64,000 nucleotides of DNA, taken from NCBI RefSeq assembly GCF_000224145.3, contig NC_020172.2:129001-193000 (forward strand). Direction: 5' to 3'. This DNA is from Ciona intestinalis (Eukaryota > Chordata > Ascidiacea > Phlebobranchia > Cionidae). Position 1 is the stretch's first letter. Each line of letters opens with the position of its first letter. Position numbers and translations under genes: made by a program. Below are positions 52,101 to 63,800 of this stretch, piece after piece. The notes under the pieces were generated by a model that was not told where the DNA came from, did not search any database, and worked only from the letters and a program-made list of their open reading frames with translations.

Positions 52101-55100
52101 GTCGGCAGAATGTGCTGGGAAGTTGTTCATGTTCCATACCAGTCTCCCAATAGGGGAAGCACCTGGAAAACTCAAAAATCGTGATGATCGGAAATTAATT
52201 GCAACAGACAAAGAAAAGGTAATTTTTTTTTTATTATTTTTGTTTCTGATTAATTGATTGATTGGTTTAGGTTTTATTCAACCCTGCAAGCAACTTCTAT
52301 GAGAAACTTGCAAAGGATTGTGTTGCTCAAGCTTGCTGTGTGGATTTGTTCTTATTTCCTAACCAATATGTGGATGTAGCAACCTTATCGCAAGTCCCAC
52401 AATATACAGGGGGACAGGTGTACAAGTAAGTTACTTAAATAAAAGATGTGTTTCAATAAAACCTACTGTATAGAAAAGGATATGTTAGTTTTTAATAAAA
52501 TATTTACAAAGTTTTGTCAGAAGATCATTTCTTCGAAAATGTCTTGGCTTCGAAAATGTCGAAAATATACGCCCGTAGATTTTTGTCAAATAGTCTTGGC
52601 ATAAAACTTCCAATATTAACTTTAATACAACTTAGATACAACTTCTTCCGATCTGACATCGATGGTTCTCGTTTCATCAAAGATTTTGCTCATGACCTTC
52701 AACGTGACATTGTGTTCGATGCAATCATGCGTGTGAGAACAAGCACCGGTTTGTACTCCATTATTAATCCACTACCAGATCCAAGTGTTAGAATATGCTT
52801 AATGTTATTTATCCATCACTAAAGATATCTTGGTTTATACATGAAATACCCATTTAATAACCTGATTTTATATCATCCAAATTCTTTATTTTTCATTGAT
52901 TTCTTCTAAATTCATGTTTGATAAATTTTCTTTGACCAAACATGGCATTACTAATGTTCCCAGGTATCCGCGCTGTCCAGTTCTATGGTTCCTTATACAT
53001 GGGTAACACCACAGATGTTGAATTGGCCGCCATAGATTGCGATAAAGCCATCCAAGTTGAGTTGAAACACGATGATAAAATAGCTGAGGAATATGGGGCG
53101 TACGTGCAGGTGATTCAACTATGTTTGATAAAATATGGCTGGTGCTAGTTAAACAAGTTATAAACAGATAAACCCGCTTCCATATTTACTGCTGTTATCT
53201 TGTTTGTGTTCTTGGAACTGTTTTGGATCGAAGACCTTAACATTAATTTGCTTCAGTCCAAATCTGTTAAAAAAAATTAAAAAAATAAACAAAAGTTGCA
53301 TACAAGCAGCTATGAGAAGTACGAAGCCAGAGCCACTGCATAGTAATATTATAACCTCTGTGTTACAACAACAGTTTCCCCAATATTTCACAATAAATAC
53401 ATGTTTAGTATATGATCATATATTAACTAACTGTTAAGAACTGTTATTGTTGTTTTTGTAGATTGCTCTGTTGTACACATCAGTGAGTGGACAGCGTCGA
53501 CTTCGTTTACATAATCTAAACTTGAGTGTATGTACCCAGCTTGCTGATTTATACAGATCTTGTGAAACGGATGTTTTGATGAATTATCTTGCTAAGAAAG
53601 CGGTTGTGTAAGTTCACACTTTGATTTATTCACGGCAGATTTGTTTTATTTTAAAGCAATGTAGTTTACATAATGTGATAAATAGTGTTGTAGGTAATAT
53701 TTTACATAATGTAATAAATCAAAAAATGTTTGTATAAAATGAATGAAATAGTATTATAGGTATAATTTGTTAACTAAATTTTGCAACATTCATTGTCAAT
53801 TAAATTTTACATTTTCTGTGAAAATTTAATATTTCTTTACATTAAAAGCGTTCAACTTTATGAGCACCAGATCAGGGTCAGTTTCACGGAATTTATTCCA
53901 AGTTACTTTATTCTAACTCTCTATTAATATTAGATCTGCTCTACAATCTTCATCTGCAAAACTACGGGAAGAGTTGATTAACCAGATATCGGTGACACTT
54001 GCCACGTATCGTAAACATGTGGCTTCACCCTCGTCACCGGGACAACTTATCCTACCAGAGTGCATGAAGTTGTTGCCTGTGTACTTGAACTGTTTATTGA
54101 AGGTAAACATTTTACAAGTATTTGTGTGTAATATAGAGCAGCACATGGTAATGCAAAATAATAAAAAGGTATTAAATATAATGTGTAAATATTTTAAATA
54201 TAGTAAACTCCATCACTATTCAACAAATTCCCTCCATAATTGAAGTCAATTGTGAGATATTGATAAGCTAACTGAACTTCAGCCTCGTATTTAGACTAAC
54301 ATGAACTTGGCATGATTTTGTCGCTAAAGTTTCTTATGCTTTGTGGTTATGGAGTTTAGAATATTGCTTTTGCTAATTAAATGCACAAACAATTAGTTTC
54401 TAAAAGTTGTTTTAAAATAAAAAGCTTTTAAGGCTCAGGTTTTAGGTGAAATCAAAATAATAAGATGTTTATGTTGTTTTATCATCAGAACGATGCCATC
54501 CATTCGTCACATGACGTCACCACTGATGATCGAGCTTATTTGCGCCACCTTATTATTTCCATGGATGTTTCGGACACACAAACATTTTTGTATCCACGTC
54601 TTATACCAGTGGTAAGTCATATTATTATAATGACTTCAAATTTCACTGCTTGCATAAAATAATTCAATATAATTTCTGATTTATTTTAGTTCGGTGAAAC
54701 TGTCTCGATTGAGGGACTTCCCCCTGCTATCCGTTGTTCTGAAGAGCGAATGAAGGAGAATGAAGCTTATCTGCTTGAGAATGCAGTTAGTTTGTTTCTA
54801 TGGATCGGACAATCTGTTGATCCAGCCTGGATACAAAATGTCTTCGGTGTCCAAAGTGCGGCACAGATTGATATTGACTTGGTGAGTTACGATTAAAGAT
54901 TGATTTCATTCAAGCTCATCTGCTCATGTATATACTTTGAAACTTGCAGGTCAACCTTGTTGTTTATGATAATGAAGATTCAAGAAAACTTCGTGATCTG
55001 GTTGCTAAGTTACAAGCATCACGAAATCGTCAAATGAAGGTATGTCCATAACATAACTGAGTGTCAGGAAATAGCTTTACCTATTTATTTCTGCTCAATG

Positions 55101-55543
55101 TTTGATTTGCATCGCAAAAAAGGAAAGCACTGGTTTAGAACAAACATGCACAAAAAGAACATTTTATAAAATTGTGGGCCTTTGTTATGTGTTCATTATT
55201 TGATGTTTCACATTTTTTTATAATAAAGTACTGTCTGTGAATGTATTGCATAATCTACACCACCACATTGAATGTCGTATACGCCAGTATAGACACTGAG
55301 GATGACTTCGTACATGTAGCTTGTACGTAATTTGCTACGAAGTTCCATTACTGAAGCATGTATCATTCTTATCACATGACAACATCAATGTATTTCTTGC
55401 AGTTCACTATTGTACGACAACGAGATAAATTGGAGCCATGGTTTAAACATTTGTTGGCAGAAGACCGTGGAGCTGGTGGTGCTACTTCATATGTGGATTT
55501 CTTATGTCATATGCACAAAGAAATACGAGCTTTGCTGAACTAG
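46192..55543 (+). CDS. SEC24B: SEC24A/B-type COPII coat protein, complete
   Basis: Twenty-two exons, all in phase, give 1,014 residues. The first 300 are Pro/Gln/Asn-rich and disordered. Then come the zinc finger (Cys 345, 348, 367, 370 in CKRC...CVLC), the trunk ([20 protein letters not shown]), and the beta-barrel and helical parts ([38 protein letters not shown]). The gelsolin-like domain follows, and the end is [17 protein letters not shown]. The C-terminal three quarters closely follow vertebrate SEC24A/B rather than C/D; A and B cannot be separated here. SEC24 selects cargo and pairs with SEC23 on ER exit vesicles. Exons: 46192-46305, 46658-46803, 47161-47297, 47542-47699, 47983-48082, 49216-49419, 49478-49554, 49774-49962, 50172-50288, 50725-50928, 51139-51236, 51511-51619, 52102-52218, 52271-52425, 52636-52748, 52964-53109, 53462-53607, 53934-54102, 54489-54611, 54690-54881, 54950-55039, 55403-55543. 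Confidence 0.96.
51297..51490 (+). mobile_element. Short SINE, plus orientation
   Basis: A box region GCCGTAACACAGTTGCTTAA, B box GGTTATGGGTTCAAGGC, tail GGTGTATGAAACAGAACC and CTGGCCACATGAGGATAATG. It is shorter than the 330-bp copies because the central body is missing. It ends about 20 bases before the SEC24 exon at 51511. Confidence 0.7.
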
Positions 55544-55893
55544 TCATGAAAATTATTTTAACCTTTGTGTCCAAATATTTGAATGTATAGGCAATCGTAT
55601 GTTTGGATGGATAAGATAAAATGCAATTCCGACGCTGCATATTCTATAACCATTGTGCAATAACATTGTATTAACTATGGGACAACTATTTCTGTTTTAT
55701 GAGGTCTCCTCGGTAATATAGAAGCATAAGTTATTTTCCGACCATTAATTATGACGTCACGACCATGTGGTGTTAGTTGTCATTGGTGACGGAATTCACA
55801 GAAGATTGTGATTGGTACACGGATATGTATAGATGCTCACTTGTATATAGGCCTTGCTTATTTGACTTGAACGTTTTATCGCCCGTTAAAAAA

Positions 55894-55899
55894 AATAAA
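55894..55899 (+). terminator. Poly(A) signal of SEC24
   Basis: AATAAA about 350 bases after the stop at 55543, just before the first MITE of the 56-59 kb cluster. Confidence 0.6.
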
Positions 55900-55939
55900 A
55901 GTCTAAGGTCGTAATTTGGTTGCTTATTTTTGGGGGAAA

Positions 55940-56091
55940 TGGGGTAGGGGAAGACGGGACACGCTTAGCGTCTAATTATCCAATTCTCCCGATCGTATTT
56001 TAAACAATAACGACGGTCTCGCAGTCCCAAATGAGACGATAAATGGAATGAATTGTGTCTCATCTTTTCCCAGCCTACTACATATGCCATG
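55940..56091. mobile_element. MITE, GGTGGGG-end family
   Basis: Left end GGGGTAGGGGAAGACGGGAC, right end TCATCTTTTCCCAGCCTACT, with shared interior words TTATCCAATTCTCCCGATCG. Confidence 0.7.
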
Positions 56092-56160
56092 TTGTTTAAA
56101 CACACCTTTAAAAAAATCGTCTGTAAACTCGCAGTTGGGCACAATTGGTGTAGAGTAGAG

Positions 56161-56194
56161 CACGGCCTACTAGAGATATCTCTAGTAGGCCGTG
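56161..56194. repeat. Perfect 34-bp palindrome
   Basis: CACGGCCTACTAGAGAT followed by its exact reverse complement, with no loop. The core matches the palindrome at 44021-44047, and a GTAGAGTAGAGC / GAATAGAATAGATC flank is shared on the left. Confidence 0.9.
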
Positions 56195-56375
56195 AGTAGA
56201 GTGTAGTACCTAAAGCCACCGCGTCAACAGAACACCCGTGCAACAATTCTTATGTTGCCGCGCTATGCGCATATCAATAAAAATGTTACATTTAAAATAA
56301 CGCAGTCCAAGTATACTACAGAATGGAGGTACAATATGTTTATTACTAAGATCAAAACAGCACAAGAAATCTATT

Positions 56376-56699
56376 TCAGTTCCAGAACCAATTCCCGACA
56401 CTTGCTTCATATTTCTTATCCATAGTAGATTTGAGTTTATTGGCATTTGCTTCACACATTGCTTTCAATCTCGGTGAGATAATTCGAAAGTCATCACATA
56501 TATCACGTGATCGCTTGCCTGTTGCCATAATGCCACCTGTTTCTCTGTTTTCGTTCAATAATGACATCAACTCACAAATTCTTTCAGTTCCAAGACATTT
56601 GCTGTAGTTTTGAAGGTCTGGATTGTCGCAGCACTCATTGGGAATTGTAGCAGTGCAATATCCCAGTAAACACACCAACAGAATACATTGTAAGTTCAT
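56376..56699 (-). CDS. Small secreted six-cysteine protein, possible peptide precursor
   Basis: A single exon of 107 residues with a clear signal peptide (MNLQCILLVCLLGYCTA). The mature part has six Cys (CC at 23-24, then 35, 42, 68, 82) and a GKR at 61-63, which is both a dibasic cleavage site and an amide-donor motif. GKR falls between the fourth and fifth Cys. A TATA-like element (CTATAAATA) lies about 45 bases upstream of the ATG at about 56737-56746. I do not recognise the family. It could be a neuropeptide or hormone precursor, or a plain disulfide-rich secreted protein in which GKR is chance. Confidence 0.65.
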   Translation of the reverse strand: MNLQCILLVCLLGYCTATIPNECCDNPDLQNYSKCLGTERICELMSLLNENRETGGIMATGKRSRDICDDFRIISPRLKAMCEANANKLKSTMDKKYEASVGNWFWN

Positions 56700-56736
56700 C
56701 TTTCGTATACTTGTGGTGACTTACCCACACCAACCC

Positions 56737-56746
56737 ATATTTATAG
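56737..56746 (-). promoter_or_regulatory. TATA box of the small secreted gene
   Basis: CTATAAATAT on the minus strand, about 45 bases before the ATG. The start site would then lie near 56710, giving a very short leader. Confidence 0.5.
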
Positions 56747-56975
56747 ATAGCTCGCCTTTTTCACCAAGCTTTATATTCGTGTCGCGTGAAATTCCAACAC
56801 CAGTTTCTCGCGATTCATAATTAATGATAATCACAGCATAGATAACATAATACATCATGAGTTTCTCAATTATTTAATAGTTCCGCATTGATTAAAGATA
56901 AATCAACAAGCACCGTGGTTACAGAAACTTGTTTCAACTTGGCTCATAGTTTAATTGTTGCGAATTGGTGTACAA

Positions 56976-57181
56976 GTAGGGTAGGGGGAGACGGAACACC
57001 TTTAGCACATAATGCACGTAATGTCCAAATATGCTGATCGTGTTTTAAACAATTAGCAACGGTCTATGGAAGTCGTGAGAATACAGTTTTATAATTCTTT
57101 AAATGTTCTCTGTTTACTACCAAATGCTGTGATGAGAAAACAGAATGAAAAGGTGTCTCATCTTCCACCCCCGCCCTACTT
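56976..57181. mobile_element. MITE, GGTGGGG-end family
   Basis: Near-consensus copy: left GTAGGGTAGGGGGAGACGGA, interior GTCCAAATATGCTGATCGTG, GGAAGTCGTGAGAATACAG, right TCATCTTCCACCCCCGCCCT. Confidence 0.8.
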
Positions 57182-57495
57182 TTACGTACAAAGAGATGAG
57201 AAATTTTTTACTGAAACCGTAAAAGTAATCAGGCTCCAGTAAAATACATTCATTTACAATTCTAACATTTCATTTGCGATCTGTTGCCTTTTATAAGTGT
57301 TTCTCGTATTACACCACCATCGTACCTCGAACACCAACAATATACCTTCCAACACTGTGTCGAAGAATTGTCATTTTTAGTTTTTACACATGCAGTATAT
57401 TTAAAGTAGAATAGGGAAAGATAAGAAGCCGTTTTATTCTAATTTCTTGTGACATTTGACAGTAAATAAAGAATATTTAAATATATATTGGATAT

Positions 57496-57690
57496 AGTAG
57501 AATGGGGGAAAACGGGACATCGTCGGCTCATAATATCTGAGTATCCTCATTGTATTTTAAACTAATAACAAGGGTCTGTATGGGAGTGTGAGAGCGAATA
57601 CGGTTTTTTAATTTTTTGAATGTTTTAGTGTACTACCAAAAGGGTCGCAAAAATAGAATGAAAGGTTGTCCATCTTCCCCACCCTATACT
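57496..57690. mobile_element. MITE, GGTGGGG-end family
   Basis: Left GTAGAATGGGGGAAAACGGG, right GTCCATCTTCCCCACCCTAT. A partial relative begins at about 57410 (AGTAGAATAGGGAAAGATAA). Confidence 0.75.
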
Positions 57691-57788
57691 TTTTTTTGAA
57701 CTGATGGACAGGTACCAAACATCATTGACGGAAAAAACTAATATTCAATAACAAGAGTCTACTATGTTTAATAAACCAACAAAACAAA

Positions 57789-59570
57789 TTACCTGCACAC
57801 GAGCAAAAGATCCATTGAAATTGCATTGTGGGAGCCAATAATTTTTGAATAACATCGGATTAAATTTGAATCGAAGAGCTCGTTGCCGCATTCTCCAACA
57901 CAATGTCTGTTAATACAGTTTGGTTTTTGTAACGCTTGCTTTGGGTTCTGCCACGGCGTATTTTAAAGCAAACCACGAAGCTGTATGGGCTATGTTTAAT
58001 TTCATTCTCAAACAACTTCATTGTAATTAGCAACTCTATAACTTGTGCCTTCACCTATAATAAGTTATGTTTAACTTACACAAACTGGAACACCACAATT
58101 CTCCCACATTATCATTCGACCTTTTTGAACAAAACACCACGGTTTACCATTTCCGTCAAAATCACGACAAAAGTTGTGACTCACCAAACCTAGACATATG
58201 GATGAAGTTATATTCAGCTATATACTATATATAACAGGGGTAGAGAAAGGTAGAAGTCGTGGAAGTACGATTTTATAGTTCTTTAAATGTTCATTATTAC
58301 TACCAAATGGGACGAGAAAATGGAATAAAAAAGGTGTCCCATCTCCCCCACCCTACTATATGGAATTATTGTTAAAATGTAAAAAAAGTATAAAACAAAA
58401 CTGGAATCTGGGTTCAAAGATGCTTGCCTGTTTCTCACTGCTTGTCGGATGACTAATCAAAAGTTGTAGAAGTATCTATTATAGTATATCTATTTATACA
58501 CCACATCATGTTTTGCAGTATAGGTACACCAGGTTAGTCACATAGTAAGTTTTAATTAAAATTTAGTGAACTCGTGTTCACCATCTTGTTTTTATTCATA
58601 GCATGTTTAACAAATACATGCGTCTTATAATTGTTTAACAAAAATCGGCGTGCTATGTAATAACCTTGTTCCTCCATGTTTGCAATAGTTTCGTTCGCCG
58701 CTTTTAAGATGGCGTCTTCCTCACTGTAATCTTTCCCTTGCATAGATGCCCAGGATGAATTTAGCATTTTCCTTTGTTTTGCCAACATTGTGTGTTTCGA
58801 ATGTTGCCGAATCCATTTTGTAAAGTCCCTCCACATAAGACAACTTTGTCCGCTTTCACTTAGTGTGTAAGCTCCCGTGTATGTTTCTGGTCGATCTGCA
58901 TGTAGATGATAAACAATTAGACCGTTTAAAATAATAGATGGCGCGCAGATCCACTATTAGCGTTTTGAACATTGTAAACTTTGGGATAATTTTATTTAAG
59001 TACGTCACGTGTCAAGTAGCAGCGATATATATCGGAATAGGAAAAGACGGGATACGCGGCACATAATATCCGAACACACTGATCGTATTTTAAACATTTA
59101 ACAACGGTCTATGGGAGTGGCTAAGATACAGTTTTATAATTCTTTAAATGTTTTTTTTTGTTTACTAACAGTACGAGACCTAAAAATAGAATAAAAAAGA
59201 TGCCCCATCTTGCCCATCTACCTATATATAGAAGTCTAACAGCTTACATATTCAGTATAAAATGTCATTGATATAATTTACTATTTTTTTTATATAAATA
59301 AACAACTTCAAACACAAGAACGCATCTCATATTACAGCCTTCATTACCTTCTTCATAACAACCACCGGCATCGGTGTAAACTGAGAAGGGACCCCAGAAG
59401 TTCATATTGTGACCACCAGATCGAAAGAGAGATTTTGTCTTAATAACTTCGTGATCAAGTTTTTCATAAATGACATCTGCCGGATTCACGGGTTCCAATT
59501 CGTGATCCAGTAATTCGTGAACTGCATCGATTGCTGCTTGCTGCCATTGTTGGCGACAACTGAGCGTCAT
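57789..59570 (-). CDS. Kringle-domain protein
   Basis: Four exons in phase (59570-59348, 58895-58665, 58189-58080, 57947-57789) give 240 residues if ATG 59570 is the start. One kringle is clear: it starts GGCYEE, goes on with TYTGAYTLSESGQSCLMW, and ends HNFCRDFDGNGKPWCF and MWENCGVPVC, with all six Cys present. Between its second and third Cys lies about 45 residues more than usual (Lys, Glu and Ala rich, probably helical). The 52-residue tail has four Cys near CINRHCVGEC. No signal peptide is visible: ATG follows a TTGTTGTAG acceptor directly, so an upstream coding exon may be missing or the mRNA may be trans-spliced. The donor at 58665 (GTTATT) is weak. Kringles bind proteins outside cells; the exact role is unknown. 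Confidence 0.65.
58230..58360. mobile_element. MITE, GGTGGGG-end family, left-truncated
   Basis: Interior GGAAGTACGATTTTATAGTT and right end GGTGTCCCATCTCCCCCACC. It lies in the kringle-gene intron. Confidence 0.7.
59032..59222. mobile_element. MITE, GGTGGGG-end family
   Basis: Left GGAATAGGAAAAGACGGGAT, interior ATATCCGAACACACTGATCG and GTCTATGGGAGTGG, right AAGATGCCCCATCTTGCCCA. It lies in the kringle-gene intron 58896-59347. Confidence 0.7.
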
Positions 59571-60804
59571 CTACAACAACAAATGTGCTTGAAATCAAAA
59601 TAACAGGGAAATATGTTCGCACATTACTGTCGCGTTTATGAAAGACCAAATATGATCCAATAAAGTAGATAATATACCGCCCTGAAAAGTAAATATGCAT
59701 AGGGAGCATATATATTTTTTTTTCTGCGGCGAATAAGTGTTCATATAACGCGTTTATTGCAGAAATAACATTTTCATTAATAATAAAATATGTATATGAA
59801 ACAAAACAACATTAACACGTATTGGGCAATCTTAGGTGCGAGACTTGCGAACTCAATATAAAACCTAATTATAATTTCACAGCTGGTCAATTTTTTCTTT
59901 AAATTGAAGAGTGGCAGAGCGAATACACGCTTATCTTAAAACTATCACTTATACGTGTTTAACATAAAATTACCTTAACATTGTAAACTACAAGTAAAGT
60001 ACCTAACATCCAACTGATAAACATGCTTATACTATAATAACTGAATGGTACAAATCTAATTGTTATTACAACGTGTCTAACTAGCAATGCGCATCGTAGA
60101 CGAGGCTGACTAACGAATAGGTGTATGCTTGTTTTGTGTTACTTACTCAGTACCATTTGGGGACTGGTGAATCACTTGTAGTGAGTGGAAACTTGAGCAA
60201 ACTAAACACCACGAACGTTATTCGAATTATTTTTCTACTTTTTCCAACGACAATTTTTTCGTATTTTTTAAACAGTTTTGTCCGGCGGAAACATTTTATA
60301 TGCGACATATTATCAGATAGAATACTCACAATATATTCAGTCTTAAGTTATATTACCTTAACTTAGAAATCAAAACACACGGTTAAGCAAATCAAACAAA
60401 ATTTGTAATAAAGGTTACGGTATTAAAAATTAATATGAACAAGCATAAATTTGATACGATTGTCAAACTAGTTTAAAAAAAGCTACTGTGTTTTGATTAA
60501 TGGCACATTGTAAATATAAGTTAAACGGCATTGGTTTGTTACATAACGAATAGCATCAAAAATAGTGTAATTAAATTTTAGCACCTGTGAATACTTATAT
60601 GAGGAAGTTAATAAAAATCAAAAAAGTTTTAATATTTTGCGGGCAACGAGAGCATTATGTAAATATTTATGAAGATTTTATCAATCAACGAGGATTAAAA
60701 AGTTGTAAAATATCAAAAACAAGCACCACCATAAAGGGGCAATCAATTGCATGTCTGCACGTTGTAACATAGTTGACTTGATGAGGGAAAATTTATAAAA
60801 AGTT
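59571..60804. other. Spacer between the kringle gene and amphiphysin 3' end
   Basis: No secure exon. A minus-strand open stretch at 60147-60329 ends at a strong ACTGAGTAAGT donor with TGA in frame, so it could be a 5' untranslated exon of the kringle gene. A hydrophobic run there (RITFVVFSLL) was not accepted as a signal sequence. Confidence 0.45.
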
Positions 60805-63800
60805 TCAGATTTTCTTTGTGAAATTCTCAGGGAAAACCCCCATAGTTGCCGTAGTACCAACTTCATCCCATGATGATTGTAATATTCCCATCTGCCAACC
60901 TTCGTCCTACATTATATTAATTCAAACAATATTAACACAAATCAAATCTAACATACCTTCTTTAGAACAAAATTCATAATTATATAAACTATTACAAATT
61001 AAATTTATGAATATTTTGGTGCATTTCGAGCAAACTAAATTTGAAAAAAAGTAAAACTAATATTTTAAAACTTTATTTTTAATATTATTAATAAGCTCCT
61101 CTTATTTAAGACACAGTTTAATAAACTCATTAAACAGTCGAACTCCTGCCAATAACTTATAACAACATTTCCAATGTATCCTTTGATATCATTTAAAAAC
61201 AAAACAATATCTTTACCTGTTCATCTGGATCTGGGAACTCCACTACATAAATAAGATCTCCTTTCACAAAAGTCAGTTCGTCTGAATCTGAACCATTGTA
61301 CGGATATGCAGCTTGTGCCTGTCAATCAAAGCATTGTTTACAATAAACCTTTGTTTAGTATAAAACTGTAAATTTATAGATTAGGTTTGACTTTATTAGA
61401 ATTGGTATTGATAAGTAACAAAAACGACGATGTTGCCTTGTTAATTCAATTTAGTCTAACATGGAACATTGACAATTGCTACAATACATTTTCCCATGCA
61501 ATTCGATTAATGGTTATGTTTATGTCCGTCAAATTAAACATAAGGGACAAATTTAGGGTGAAAAATGGCAAAGGGAAATGTAGTGTAGCCAGCTGCATCT
61601 TAGTTTGGTAAACCTGGTTATTAACAAATTGTGATAGAAGATAATGGAGGTGGCGGTGCAGATAGTCTAATGTTACCTTGTATAGGAAGTGAGGTGGAAG
61701 TACTTCACTTGCGGCTGGTTCCTCTTTCATGTCTGTATTAATAATAGAAACACATTGGTTTTTGGAAGCTTGAAACTAGTTGGTGGTGGGGATAATTAGC
61801 TAGAGTCGTTGTATTCATAATATCTTACTGATCATAGAAAAAAGTTGTAACCAAAATAATATTTTTTTTCTTTTTTTTTATTTATGTTAAATCAAATTCT
61901 AACAAATGTCCTACAATATAGGTTTGTGCCGGTTGCACGGCTTTTAAGTAATGTAGCTAAACACATACTGATCAAATTCCGCAATGTAACATTAATATGT
62001 TTAAATATAAAGTACCTTCTAGTTGATGATCTTGTGTTGTTGGTTCATCATATATTGGAGATTCAACATCATCTTTATTAACAGGAACATCAGAATATTG
62101 AGGCTGCAAAAAGTAAGCAACATAATTCAAAGTAAAAGTATAAGTGGTAACAAGAAGAAATTAAATTAGTTGTTCCTTTGCCATGCCATGCCATGCAAAT
62201 AAATCATGCTACACATAAAATCTACAAATTATTAAAATGGCACTTTAACAAAAACAAAATATTAAATTTTACAAATACAAAATTTTAATAGGAATTTTTT
62301 AAGCAGATTTTCTTTGAAGTAATTGACAACAAAATAGTCCCATGATTTGTGCCCAAACATGCTTTGCTTAGCAATTGGTCGACAAATGACTCAAAAAGGT
62401 AAATAATCCAAGATTTGTATGATTCCATATTTCGCAACATTAAATTATATCAGGAAAAAAATTAAACAAGTGTAAACAATGCAGGAAAATGATTCACAAT
62501 AAAAAAAGATTTCAGTTCATACTAATTATCCAGATCAATATATTGCAATAGATAGATCTGACACTGAGTATAATTTCCTATTTATAATGTTTGTTTAAAA
62601 ACACAGTGCAATTATTTAAATTAAATCATTGCTTCATGAATGATGATTTTGTTCTTTCGTAGAATACCTCATCCATTTTTGCTTCAATCTGACCCTTAAC
62701 AACACTAGGTACTTCATCCTGTATTTCCGGGAGCAATTTAACTTTACCACTTTTATCTAAAATTGAAAATATTTCACTCATATGCATTGAGTTTGTTATT
62801 GGTCTGGTTACCTATGGAATCATCATCCGATATTTCTTCATCTGTTAAATAAACTATGGATCCAGATGATACAGAATTAGGTTCACTTATGGTCACACTA
62901 TCATTGTCATGAGATTCATCATGATCAGTTTTCCATGAGTCTCCTTGAGCCGCATTTTCATTTGGATGATTAATCGTTAGTTTGTTGACAATTTGAGCCA
63001 CCACATCATCACTTGCAGGATTATCTTTGTGATCATGAGAAGTGATATCATCTTTGTGATCATGAGAAGTAGCATCAATTTTGCGATCGTGAGAAGTAGC
63101 ATCAATTTTGCGATCGTGAGAAGTAGCATCAATTTTGTGATCATGAGAAGTAGCATCAATTTTGTGATCGTGAGAAGTAGCATCAATTTTGTGATCATGA
63201 GAAGTAGCATCAATTTTGTGATCGTGAGAAGTAGCATCAATTTTGTGATCATGAGAAGTAGCATCAATTTTGTGATCGTGAGAAGTAGCATCAATTTTGT
63301 GATCATGAGAAGTAGCATCAATTTTGCGATCGTGAAAAGTGATATCATCTTTGTGATCATGAGAAGCGATTTCATGTTCATTAGCATCATCCACATGAAC
63401 ATGAGAAGTGATGTCATTTTTATGATTGTGAGCTACTACGTCATGACTATGATCATGAAATGTAGCTTCAGTTTCTTTATAACTTTGAGAAACATTGCCT
63501 TTATTAGAATATCCACTATTGTTCTGATTACCATCATCATGATGTTGATCCTCGTAGTCATCTTTACAAGCATCATTATCATGTTCATCATGAGGATGAA
63601 TACTTGATGCATTATCATCCACATGATCTAACTCATGAGTTTCATCATTATCACTAACGTTGTTTTCACAATCAGATGGTTGATCCACATGATCATGATT
63701 CACAGTTGCATCATGATCATGTTTCATTTGATCATCTGCACCATGATCATCACATGAATCAACCACATCCTCTCCCACCATAGCGAAGACCACCTTCCCG

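Noticed and set aside
57860-58054. Frame VKAQVIELLITMKLFENE as a kringle-gene exon
   Set aside because: It would leave an intron of about 25 bases after the exon ending at 58080. The exon 57947-57789 gives a Cys-rich tail in phase.
63017-63370. Regular 27-bp repeats resembling a CRISPR array
   Set aside because: The units are contiguous, with no spacers, and are in frame in a eukaryotic coding exon.
62993-63607. 204-residue plus-strand open frame rich in RSSINFVIM repeats
   Set aside because: It is the antisense image of the amphiphysin 27-bp repeat. The minus strand splices to an SH3 domain in phase, so the plus frame is a shadow.
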